A stretch of DNA of 64,000 nt from Marinomonas spartinae (GTDB taxonomy: Bacteria > Pseudomonadota > Gammaproteobacteria > Pseudomonadales > Marinomonadaceae), in contig NZ_FLOB01000005.1 in NCBI RefSeq assembly GCF_900089775.1, positions 62,001 to 126,000 of the forward strand. Direction: 5' to 3'. Position numbers and translations under genes: made by a program. Below, in pieces: positions 56,607 through 64,000 of this stretch (its first letter is position 1; the number at the start of each line of letters is the position of its first letter). The notes below the pieces were generated by a model. The model searched no databases. It had not been told where the DNA came from and saw only the letters and a program-made list of their open reading frames with translations.

Positions 56607-56857
56607 ACTACTTCACCAGTATATTTAAGGAATAAAAGTGTATTCTATATTCTAAATAATGACTATTCAATGACAAAGCCTTGAGGTTTTATAATCAATC
56701 TAAGGGGGGGCTGTGTGACTATGATTTAAAAAGATCGAGTAGACTGTTTTTCAATCGGTAACGGGTTGTCACGAACATGTATCGTTTTTTTATTTGATAT
56801 AGAATCGAAAGCGGTATTACGGCAGCTACCGATACATACATATTATTAAGGACTACC
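56607..56857. promoter_or_regulatory. Divergent promoter region
   Basis: About 250 bp, AT-rich, between the divergent autotransporter and M3 peptidase genes. It must carry promoters for both. I see no clear operator. Confidence 0.4.
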
Positions 56858-58705
56858 ATGACGTCAACTGACTATCTTAATCAGCTCAACCAAGAATATC
56901 TTACTATTCATCGTGTTAAAGAAGATTTCTTCTGGGACACCTACATGGGCATCAGTGATGACAACGATGGCGCCACTCAAGCTCAAACAAAGTGGACGCA
57001 TTTCTTAAGCGATGCCAAGCATATTGACGCGATTAAAGCACAGCTTATCGAAGCAGAAGCGATCAGTGACAGTGACGAAAAAGCACAGACGGTAACCGGC
57101 TTGAAGGGTTGGCTGGCCATGTTTGAGTCACATGCGATTTCCTCTCCTGAAGCACAAGCGCTACAAAATCACCTTATCCAGCTTGAAGCGAAACTGTTTG
57201 AGAAAAAACAGCAACACGTGATGACTTATCAAGACGAAAACGGCCATGAGGTAGAAGCCTCGTTAGTGGCGATTCGGTCTGTGATTCACTCCAATAGCAA
57301 TGAAGGCGTGCGACAAAGTGCTCATCAAGCCTTGTTGGATTTAGAGCTATGGATATTGGGCAATGGCTTTATTGAATTGGTCAAACTGCGCAATGAGTTT
57401 GCTCGTTCTTTGGGGTTTGATAGCTTTTTTGATTACTCGGTTCGCAAAGGCGAACGTATGTCCAGTGACGAATTGTTTGCTATTTTGGACGATTTTGAAC
57501 AGCGTACTCGTGAACGCAACTTACAAAGTCTACAAACGTTGGGAGAAGAAAAGGGCGAGTCTGCCCTATTAGGTCATAACTTCTCTTACGCCTATGCGGG
57601 CGATGCGATGCGCGAGTTGGATCCCTATGTGCCGTTCTCCCAATCATTGCGTCGTTGGGTTGAGTCTTTTGGTCGCCTTAATATTGATTACTCTGGCGCT
57701 GAGTTAACCTTGGATTTATTAGACCGCAAAGGCAAATATCCTAATGGGTTTTGTCACGCGCCTATTCCTGCTTTCTACGATCAAAGCAAATGGATAGCAG
57801 GTAAAGTGAACTTCACCAGTAATGCCAAACCGGACCAGGTGGGCAGTGGCTTCGATGGCATCAATACCTTGTTTCACGAAGGCGGACACGCGGCGCATTT
57901 TGCAAATGTAAAAATGAACGCGCCTTGCTTCTCTCAAGAGTTTGCGCCAACCTCAATGGCCTATGCGGAAACCCAATCGATGTTTTGCGATAGCCTACTG
58001 AACGATGCCGATTGGCTAAAAACCTATGCGAAAAATGCGCAAAGCCAGGTGATTCCTGATGATGTGATCAAAGCTATGGTGACCAGTAGCCAACCTTTTA
58101 AAGCCTACGAAGAGCGTAGTATTTTAGTTGTTCCTTATTTTGAGCGGGCGCTTTATCAACTCAGCGACGAAGAGCTAACACCAGAGCATATTACTCAATT
58201 AGCACGCGATACTGAGAAACGCATTTTGGGGCTTACTTGTAGCCCTCGACCACTTCTGTCTATTCCGCATTTGCTATCGGATGAGTCGGCCTGTGCCTAC
58301 CATGGTTATTTGTTGGCACATATGGCGGTGTACCAAACTCGTGCTTACTTTGTATCCGAGTTCGGTTACCTGAGCGATAACCCACAAATTGGCCCGCTGT
58401 TAGCCAAGCATTATTGGCATTGCGGTAACAGTCAGACTCATAATGAGACGATTAAAGCGCTCACTGGCGAAGGGTTTAACGCAAAATATTTGGCGGACGA
58501 ATGTAACTTAACGGTTGGGCAAGCTTGGCAAGCTCAGCAAGAAAAAATGGCTCATCTTGAACAACGTGAGTTATCCTCACCAGCTTCCTTGAATGCTAAT
58601 ATTCGTGTGGTCGATGGTGAGCGTGAATTGGCTTCAAACCAAGAGTCAGACCTGCAATTGTGTGAGCAGTTTGAAGGCTATATCGCAGAACAATACGGCT
58701 GCTAA
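56858..58705 (+). CDS. M3-family oligoendopeptidase
   Basis: Cytoplasmic zinc metallopeptidase of 615 residues, cleaving short peptides. The active site HEGGH is in NTLFHEGGHAAHFANV near residue 344, followed by the glutamate-bearing SMAYAETQSMFCDSLL. The length and start resemble PepF-like M3 peptidases rather than the longer PrlC/Dcp. Monocistronic; a GNAT gene follows after 94 bp. Confidence 0.92.
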   Translation: MTSTDYLNQLNQEYLTIHRVKEDFFWDTYMGISDDNDGATQAQTKWTHFLSDAKHIDAIKAQLIEAEAISDSDEKAQTVTGLKGWLAMFESHAISSPEAQALQNHLIQLEAKLFEKKQQHVMTYQDENGHEVEASLVAIRSVIHSNSNEGVRQSAHQALLDLELWILGNGFIELVKLRNEFARSLGFDSFFDYSVRKGERMSSDELFAILDDFEQRTRERNLQSLQTLGEEKGESALLGHNFSYAYAGDAMRELDPYVPFSQSLRRWVESFGRLNIDYSGAELTLDLLDRKGKYPNGFCHAPIPAFYDQSKWIAGKVNFTSNAKPDQVGSGFDGINTLFHEGGHAAHFANVKMNAPCFSQEFAPTSMAYAETQSMFCDSLLNDADWLKTYAKNAQSQVIPDDVIKAMVTSSQPFKAYEERSILVVPYFERALYQLSDEELTPEHITQLARDTEKRILGLTCSPRPLLSIPHLLSDESACAYHGYLLAHMAVYQTRAYFVSEFGYLSDNPQIGPLLAKHYWHCGNSQTHNETIKALTGEGFNAKYLADECNLTVGQAWQAQQEKMAHLEQRELSSPASLNANIRVVDGERELASNQESDLQLCEQFEGYIAEQYGC

Positions 58706-58799
58706 TAACAGGAATGGTCAGCCTTTCAGAATCAAATAAAATGGTATTCTGAAGGGCTGATGATGCTTTTGGTTATACCGTTTAACAATAAGGAAATGA

Positions 58800-59585
58800 A
58801 TGATCCCTCAAACAGTAAAAGACGCTTTTACATCGTATTTTCGCTTTAATAATGAACGTACTTTATCTACAGATCTGCCGAGTGAACTGAGTATTATTGA
58901 GTCAGATAATGTTACCGCTTATGTGGATAAAACGCGTCGTTATGATAACCAAATTGTGATCCATGATGTTTGTAAAATAGACAAGCTAGAACAAATTTTA
59001 AACCTATATAGCTCAGAATTCTCTCCTGAAATCAGTCTAGAACCAAAAGCGCAGAATGCGGAGATTCATTCGTTTTTGCAAAGTAAGGGATTCCATCAAG
59101 AGTTTTTACATGAGTTTTTGTATTTACTCCCCAAGAGCGGTCAATCATTACCCTCTCATTCAAACACCATCAATATTGAACGATGGGAAGGTGACCAAGT
59201 GAATGACTTTTTGACGTTGTTAAAAACCTCTGGTTTACAATGTACGGCTGAGGTTTGGCAAGAAAAGCGTCATTTGTATTGCACTGATACATTCCGTTGT
59301 TTTGTTGCCAGTGTGGATGGCGTGCCTTGTGCTTGGGCCACCACCTTCATAGATGGAGAAGTGGCCACGCTGGCGAATGCTTATACACAAGAAGCGTTCA
59401 GAGGGAAAGGCTGCCAGACAGCGTTACTCCATGCCCGCATTGAGGATGCAGTTGAGCAGGGAGCTAGCCTGTTATTAACCGATGTTATGCCAGACAGTGT
59501 GAGCAGTAGAAACTGTCAGACAGTTGGCTTTGTAACCGATTGCGTGAAAGAAGTGTGGTGTATTGAGGAGTCGCTCTTTCTATGA
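58800..59585 (+). CDS. GNAT-family protein
   Basis: 261 residues. The C-terminal half is a GNAT domain: ATTFIDGEVATLANAYTQEAF then RGKGCQTALLHARIEDAVEQG, with MPDSVSSRNCQTVGF as the last strand. The N-terminal 120 residues are less clear and may be a second, degenerate GNAT fold. Substrate unknown. AAGGAAATGA precedes the ATG. Confidence 0.82.
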   Translation: MIPQTVKDAFTSYFRFNNERTLSTDLPSELSIIESDNVTAYVDKTRRYDNQIVIHDVCKIDKLEQILNLYSSEFSPEISLEPKAQNAEIHSFLQSKGFHQEFLHEFLYLLPKSGQSLPSHSNTINIERWEGDQVNDFLTLLKTSGLQCTAEVWQEKRHLYCTDTFRCFVASVDGVPCAWATTFIDGEVATLANAYTQEAFRGKGCQTALLHARIEDAVEQGASLLLTDVMPDSVSSRNCQTVGFVTDCVKEVWCIEESLFL

Positions 59586-59680
59586 GTATGTTAGCAATAG
59601 TAACGCAAAGATGTGTGGTTAAAAAACATCAGTCAGTTTTTATTAATGAATATGCATATATTTAATAAGATTAAGAATAT

Positions 59681-59710
59681 ATCATCTATTAAGATGATGT
59701 CTTTTTTATT
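59681..59710 (+). terminator. Terminator after the GNAT gene
   Basis: ATCATCT / AGATGAT with a 4-nt loop is followed by a T-rich run. Confidence 0.7.
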
Positions 59711-59753
59711 TTAATTGGCTTAATCGATTTTTAATTGATTAAGCCAATTAAAA
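59709..59753. repeat. 17-bp AT-rich inverted repeat
   Basis: TTTTAATTGGCTTAATC and its perfect complement at 59737-59753 flank an 11-nt loop that itself can pair partly. It directly follows a terminator and lies about 110 bp before the DoxX-type gene, so it may be a second terminator or an operator. Confidence 0.6.
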
Positions 59754-59861
59754 TGTCATAAAAGATATTTTTTATTCCATGCCGTAAATTGACTTATATC
59801 AATTTTTTATTATTCCAATATAAATATACTGTTAACACCAAATTTAAAAAGGAGTGTTGAT

Positions 59862-60350
59862 ATGTCTGATATAGTTAGTAAACGGTTTCTTCTTGCTTTA
59901 CGTTTAGGAATGGCTTGGACGTTTTTATATGCTTGTACTCATCAAGTATTTGTTCCCAACTTTAGTATCGTTGGTTTTTTAAATAGTACGAAGACCTTTC
60001 ATGGTTTCTTCTCTTACTTCACAGGGCCTGTCATTGCGCCTATCGTGTCGTTTATGGTGGCTTATGGCCACTTAGCGATTGGTTTGTCTTTGCTTTTTGG
60101 TGTATTTGTGCGTATCAGTGCACCTATTGGGGCTTTGGTTCTATTCATGTATTGGATGGCAAATATGAATTTTCCATATGTTGTTAATCACGAAAACTTT
60201 ATTATTGATTCACATATTATCTATTGTATTGTATTAATTATGTTAGCGGTGAAAAAAGCAGGTCACTATTACGGGTTGGATAATGTTTTAGCTCAGACAG
60301 ATTTGTTTAAAAACGGATCGCTTTCTAAACTTAAACCTGTTGTAGGGTAA
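59862..60350 (+). CDS. DoxX/DoxD-like membrane protein
   Basis: Inner-membrane protein of 162 residues with four predicted segments (about 8-27, 55-80, 82-105, 117-130). It resembles DoxX-family proteins related to the small subunit of thiosulfate:quinone oxidoreductase, with LRLGMAWTFLYACTHQVF at the start and HLAIGLSLLFGVFVRISA in the middle. The family role is unclear and often redox-linked. GGAG lies 6-7 bp before the ATG. Confidence 0.78.
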   Translation: MSDIVSKRFLLALRLGMAWTFLYACTHQVFVPNFSIVGFLNSTKTFHGFFSYFTGPVIAPIVSFMVAYGHLAIGLSLLFGVFVRISAPIGALVLFMYWMANMNFPYVVNHENFIIDSHIIYCIVLIMLAVKKAGHYYGLDNVLAQTDLFKNGSLSKLKPVVG

Positions 60351-60370
60351 TAGGGTAAACATCCAAAAGC

Positions 60371-60418
60371 TTATTATATGGTGCATTGTAAAATAGGTTT
60401 CAATGTGTCATATAATAA
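60371..60418. repeat. Inverted repeat after the DoxX-type gene
   Basis: TTATTATATG and CATATAATAA are perfect complements 28 bp apart, 20 bp past the stop. Possibly a transcript-end hairpin. Confidence 0.45.
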
Positions 60419-60508
60419 AAGTCAATCAAAGGGAATGTTGTTGAAACTTTTCTAATTAAAAGATAATCTCTTCAGGTTTTTATTTAAAGCAGGAAGTGTA
60501 TTTTTAAT

Positions 60509-61069
60509 ATGAAGCATGAACAGCAGGTAATTAGCTGGCTTGAGCAAGATGAAATGCGTATGGACGCCTTGCGCATCGCCCAGCAAGTTGGACTGAATGA
60601 TTGGTGTATCGGTGCTGGTTTTGTGAGAAATTTAATCTGGGATAAGCTCCATGGTTATGCACATACGACCTCATTGAATGATCTGGATTTAATCTATTTT
60701 GACCCAGTAAACATCAGTGTCGAAGCAGACGAGCGTATTGAAAAAGAGTTGACCTCTCATTCTGTTTTACCATGGTCTGTTAAGAACCAAGCTCGTATGC
60801 ATTGTCGTAATAACGACGCACCTTATCGGTCAACCTGTCATGCCATGAGTTATTGGGTCGAGCTAGAAACGGCTATAGGGGCTCGGTTATCTTCTTTAGG
60901 TCAGGTAGAGCTGGTGGCTCCTTTTGGGGTCGATGTGTTGTTTAGAAAGAACATTACTATGAACCCTGATCGTCTTAAACCGATTGATTTTGATCAGCGT
61001 ATTAATAGTAAGCGTTGGTTGCAGTTGTGGCCAGATCTCACCGTTGTGCGGCCTAAGATCAAAGTGTGA
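60509..61069 (+). CDS. DUF925-type nucleotidyltransferase family protein, second copy
   Basis: 186 residues. Motifs match the family: CIGAGFVRNLIWDKLHGY near residue 32, LNDLDLIYFDP (D-x-D-like), WSVKNQARMHCRNNDAPY, and VAPFGVDVLFRKNITMNPDRL. The N-terminal 25 residues differ from the copy at 19387-19938, and the two are clearly diverged paralogues. Substrate unknown. Confidence 0.83.
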   Translation: MKHEQQVISWLEQDEMRMDALRIAQQVGLNDWCIGAGFVRNLIWDKLHGYAHTTSLNDLDLIYFDPVNISVEADERIEKELTSHSVLPWSVKNQARMHCRNNDAPYRSTCHAMSYWVELETAIGARLSSLGQVELVAPFGVDVLFRKNITMNPDRLKPIDFDQRINSKRWLQLWPDLTVVRPKIKV

Positions 61070-61197
61070 TCGAGCGTTCGAAACCATCGCGTAATCTTCT
61101 CTATTTGCCAATTTTTTGTCTAATAATGAAAGGGGGTTATCACTCTCTCTTTCTAACCCTAAATAGAGGACAAATCGCCAAGTAACAGAATCAAGCT

Positions 61198-61362
61198 TCA
61201 TAGGGCTGTTGGCATCGCCATACCAGATAGTGTTGAGAAAAGCGCGCCGCTAGCAAGCAGTGGATTCGTTATTAGCTTACTTACGAAAATAGCCCCCAAT
61301 GTCCATATAATTAAGACACCATAGATAATGATAATCAATACATATTGATATGAGAGGTTCAC
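61198..61362 (-). CDS. Possible small membrane protein
   Basis: A 54-residue frame starting at GTG 61362 reads MNLSYQYVLIIIIYGVLIIW and onwards, with one clear hydrophobic segment (about 7-29) and a weaker second one (about 37-53). Its stop overlaps, in ATGA form, the start of another minus-strand frame that runs into the nucleotidyltransferase gene. It is divergent from the TetR gene, whose operator-like palindrome lies between them. No family recognised, and the ribosome site is weak, so it may be a relic. Confidence 0.3.
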   Translation of the reverse strand: MNLSYQYVLIIIIYGVLIIWTLGAIFVSKLITNPLLASGALFSTLSGMAMPTAL

Positions 61363-61424
61363 AATAACTTAATTGAGAATGGTAATGTGCCAGAGTTTTG
61401 TTTTTAGTGAGTTCTATTGACTTA

Positions 61425-61462
61425 TTAAACGCTGTTCATTATATTTATTGAACACTGTTTAA
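61425..61462. promoter_or_regulatory. Candidate TetR-family operator
   Basis: TTAAACGCTGTTCA (61425-61438) and TGAACACTGTTTAA (61449-61462) form an inverted repeat with 13 of 14 positions matched and a 10-bp centre, 22 bp before the TetR start. Its place fits autoregulation. Confidence 0.75.
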
Positions 61463-61483
61463 TAATGGTTTCAGGGAGAACAA

Positions 61484-62113
61484 ATGGCTCGCCGTAACGA
61501 TCATAGTCGAGAAGAATTAAAGGAGTTGGCACTAACTGCTGGCGAACAGCTAATAGATGAAGAGGGTATTCATGCGCTGTCAGCGCGTAAGATCGCCCAG
61601 AGGATTGGCTATTCTGCTGGCGCATTGTATCTGGTTTTTACCAATTTGGACGATCTATGTTGGCATATCAATGGCCGAACTATGGCGATGTTGAATACTC
61701 TGCTGTCAGCTCAAATTGAACAAGAGAAAGTAAACCGTCCACCTCAAGAAGCCTTGCGTCTTATCGCAAAAACCTATCTTAACTTTTCCGCTGAGTGGCC
61801 TAATCGTTGGGCGTTGATGTTTGAACATCATACTCCGGAAAGTATTATTTGCCCTGATTGGTTAATTCATGCGGTTAACCAATTGTTCGGTTTTGTTCAA
61901 GCGCCGTTGCGTCAATTAGCACCCAATGTCAATGACGAATCACTACAGCTTGCAGTGCGTACCCTATGGTGTGGGGTTCATGGTATCGCTGCGCTGAGTT
62001 CCCGAGGTAAGCTATTTCTTGAAGGGGATCAAACGGATGCATTGATTGATAACTTATTGACTCATTATCTAACTAATTGGATTCAGGAGAGCACCAATGA
62101 ACAGTTTGTATAA
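61484..62113 (+). CDS. TetR-family regulator
   Basis: 209-residue repressor. The helix-turn-helix is ARKIAQRIGYSAGALYLVFTNLDDLCWHI near residue 36, and the C-terminal part (about 80-200) matches TetR_C-type ligand domains with WPNRWALMFEHH and RTLWCGVHGIAALS. GGGAG precedes the ATG. Its end overlaps the next gene by 17 bp, so it probably controls that lipid transporter/acyltransferase gene; a lipid or fatty acyl ligand is plausible. Confidence 0.9.
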   Translation: MARRNDHSREELKELALTAGEQLIDEEGIHALSARKIAQRIGYSAGALYLVFTNLDDLCWHINGRTMAMLNTLLSAQIEQEKVNRPPQEALRLIAKTYLNFSAEWPNRWALMFEHHTPESIICPDWLIHAVNQLFGFVQAPLRQLAPNVNDESLQLAVRTLWCGVHGIAALSSRGKLFLEGDQTDALIDNLLTHYLTNWIQESTNEQFV

Positions 62114-64000
62114 GGTTCGCGGTTTTGCTGCTTTTATTAGTGTGGCTTTTCTCAATAGCTTTGTAGATTTAGGCCACAAAATTATTATTCAGAATACTTT
62201 GTTTAAAAGTTACGATGGCAGTCATCAAGTTTTATTGACGGCATTAGTCAATGCCTTAGTGTTATTACCCTATATCTTATTAGTGACTCCTGCTGGCTTT
62301 TTATCTGATCGATATAAGAAAAAACGCGTGATGCAAATGTCTGCTGCCATCGCGATTCTTATCACTCTCATGATAACGTGGTGTTATTACCATGGGCGCT
62401 TTATAGAGGCTTTTGCCTTTACCTTTATTTTGGGGCTACAAAGTGCCATTTATTCCCCTGCTAAATATGGCTATATACGTGAAATGGCGGGAGTGAACCG
62501 CTTAAGTGAAGGCAATGGCTGGATCCAAGGGGTCACCATGATTGCTATCTTAAGTGGTATTGTGGTCTTTTCTGCTTTATTTGAACTCTTGCTACCAATG
62601 CAGAGCATGTATTCTCCTGATAGTGTATTCAGTGCTATTGCGCCATTAGGCTGGTTGCTTGTTATCGGATCCTGTTTTGAGTTTTATTTGACATTGCGCT
62701 TACCGGAAGGGAATGCAGTGACCTCGTCTGAGGCGTTCAACTGGTCTAACTATGCCCATGGTCGCACGTTAAAACAGAATATATCCTTGCTGGGTAAGCA
62801 TAAGGCTATTTGGCAATCAATTCTTGGTTTGACATTGTTTTGGTCTATAAGTCAGGTGCTACTAGCCGTTTTTCCCGCTTATAGCAAAGAGCATTTGGGA
62901 ATGACTAACGCCTTTGTTATTCAAGCAACTATTGCTGTGTCCGGCATAGGGGTTTTATTGGGCTCTATGTGGGCCAACAGCATGTCACGCAATCAAATCA
63001 ATTTATCTCTTATTCCGGTTGGGATCGCGGGGGTGACCCTTGGTGCCTTTATCATCCCAATGGCACACTCTTTTCTTATCTTGGCCTGTGCTTTTTTTAT
63101 CATCGGTCTGTTTGGGGCTATGTTTAGTGTGCCATTAAATGCGTTGATTCAGTTCCACGCTAAGAATGATCAGCTAGGCCGCACCTTGGCGGGCAGCAAT
63201 TATATTCAAAACATCGGTATGTTGGCCTTTTTAGGTCTCACTATTGTCTTTTCACTTACCGATCTGGATGTAAGTTACCTGCTGTGGGGATTGGGATTCA
63301 TTGTTTTAGCTGGGACGTTAATCGTCATTCACATACTTCCAGAAGCCTTACTCCGTGGTGTTATGGCCATTATTCTTGCCCGTAAATATCGGCTTAATGT
63401 GCTTGGTTTAGAGCATTTAAAGCAGTCAGGTCAGGGTGTTTTGTTACTGGGTAACCACATCAGTTGGTTGGATTGGGCTATGGTGCAAATGGCCTGCCCA
63501 CGTCATGTGCATTTTGTAATGGATAGAGGTATTTACCAGCGTTGGTATTTGAAGTGGTTTTTTGATCGCTATAAGGTGATTCCTATTTCCGGTGGGCAAA
63601 GTCGTCAGGCTTTAGAACAAGTGACTGAGTTACTTAACCAAGGTGAAGTGGTGTGTTTGTTTCCAGAGGGGGCGATCAGCCATTTGGGGCAACTTGGCGA
63701 ATTTAAGCACGGTTTTGAGCGCGCTTGCGCAGACGCAAAAGGTGTCATTGTGCCTTTTTATCTACGGGGTATGTGGGGGAGTGTCTTTTCCCGCTCATCG
63801 CAAAAACTGTCTCAGTTGAGAAAAAGTGGTCTGAAACGAGATGTGACCATCGCGTTTGGTGCGCCTATGGATATTCATTCCACAGCGGAGATGGTGAAGC
63901 AAAAGGTATTTGAGATGTCAGTGACGAGCTGGAACGATTATACCGATACGCTTGAGCCCTTAGCCCATTCGTGGATTCGTACTGCGAAAGCAAAACCAAC
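62097..64000 (+). CDS. LplT-like transporter fused to a PlsC-type acyltransferase, cut by the window edge
   Basis: The frame stays open from ATG 62097 to the end of the window (634 codons). Residues about 1-410 form a 12-helix MFS transporter like LplT (lysophospholipid flippase), with TPAGFLSDRYKKKRVM and the diagnostic IYSPAKYGYIREM. Residues about 420-600 are an acyltransferase with the H-x4-D box NHISWLDWAM (H at residue 454) and FPEGAIS near 522. An AMP-ligase domain, as in Aas, probably follows beyond the edge. Predicted to import lysophospholipids and re-acylate them. GGAG precedes the start. Confidence 0.88.
   Translation, partial: MNSLYKVRGFAAFISVAFLNSFVDLGHKIIIQNTLFKSYDGSHQVLLTALVNALVLLPYILLVTPAGFLSDRYKKKRVMQMSAAIAILITLMITWCYYHGRFIEAFAFTFILGLQSAIYSPAKYGYIREMAGVNRLSEGNGWIQGVTMIAILSGIVVFSALFELLLPMQSMYSPDSVFSAIAPLGWLLVIGSCFEFYLTLRLPEGNAVTSSEAFNWSNYAHGRTLKQNISLLGKHKAIWQSILGLTLFWSISQVLLAVFPAYSKEHLGMTNAFVIQATIAVSGIGVLLGSMWANSMSRNQINLSLIPVGIAGVTLGAFIIPMAHSFLILACAFFIIGLFGAMFSVPLNALIQFHAKNDQLGRTLAGSNYIQNIGMLAFLGLTIVFSLTDLDVSYLLWGLGFIVLAGTLIVIHILPEALLRGVMAIILARKYRLNVLGLEHLKQSGQGVLLLGNHISWLDWAMVQMACPRHVHFVMDRGIYQRWYLKWFFDRYKVIPISGGQSRQALEQVTELLNQGEVVCLFPEGAISHLGQLGEFKHGFERACADAKGVIVPFYLRGMWGSVFSRSSQKLSQLRKSGLKRDVTIAFGAPMDIHSTAEMVKQKVFEMSVTSWNDYTDTLEPLAHSWIRTAKAKP

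Noticed and set aside
60896-61201. 101-codon minus-strand frame overlapping the end of the second nucleotidyltransferase gene
   Set aside because: Half of it lies opposite a well-supported gene and the sequence has no recognisable domain. Only its ATGA overlap with the possible small membrane protein speaks for it.

Overview
The window looks like a chromosomal segment of a marine gammaproteobacterium of the Oceanospirillales, most like Marinomonas. That genus guess rests on gene content and moderate GC, not on a database search. It carries core genes (hemE, a complete Kdo set, 6S RNA between zapA and the 5-formyl-THF cyclo-ligase gene, prfB with its programmed frameshift, lysS, hisC) interleaved with accessory and catabolic genes. 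I saw no rRNA, tRNA, CRISPR array, transposase or integrase.

Layout. 0-4 kb: hemE, a DUF2927 exported protein, a Nudix hydrolase and an AstE-like desuccinylase. 4-8.6 kb: a Zur-box-preceded, histidine-rich znuA, then kdsD-kdsA-kdsC-kdsB, which supplies CMP-Kdo for lipid A-core. 8.8-14.2 kb: a TraF_2-type outer-membrane protein, then fau/6S RNA/zapA facing prfB-lysS. 14.3-15.1 kb: an AT-rich two-gene module that closely resembles the Tse2 ADP-ribosyltransferase-like toxin and its small helical Tsi2 immunity protein, followed by a REP/MITE-like inverted repeat. 15.1-28.6 kb: hisC, a cysteine-bearing PAS chemoreceptor, metY and butanediol dehydrogenase, mixed with small accessory genes (GNATs, a DHCW-type cupin, a DUF925 nucleotidyltransferase, an AidB-like dehydrogenase, a SnoaL-like protein) and one long unrecognised protein. 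28.7-30.6 kb: an MsbA-like ABC exporter.

30.8-52.8 kb is a large nitrogen/carbon catabolic island. It starts with a GC-rich kinase plus class-III phospho-lyase-like pair (hydroxylysine/phosphoethanolamine type) and a D-malate/tartrate dehydrogenase. Twin GNATs follow. A plus-strand run then encodes aldehyde dehydrogenase, type II HAD hydrolase, amine oxidase, oligopeptide-type ABC transporter and a short AraC regulator. It converges on a minus-strand run encoding a class-III aminotransferase, Lrp/AsnC regulator, semialdehyde dehydrogenase, AstE/AspA-type deacylase and FAD oxidase. Together these could import an amine or amino-acid derivative, acylate or oxidise it, deacylate it, transaminate it and send the product to succinate. 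The substrate is inferred, not shown.

53-64 kb: a large AIDA-like autotransporter divergent from an M3 oligoendopeptidase, a GNAT, a DoxX-family membrane protein, a second DUF925 nucleotidyltransferase, and a TetR regulator with a clear operator palindrome. The regulator overlaps a lysophospholipid transporter/acyltransferase fusion that runs off the right edge. The most interesting items are the orphan Tse2/Tsi2-like module, the catabolic island with its duplicated GNATs and shared upstream motif, and an inverted repeat that covers a GNAT ribosome-binding site.
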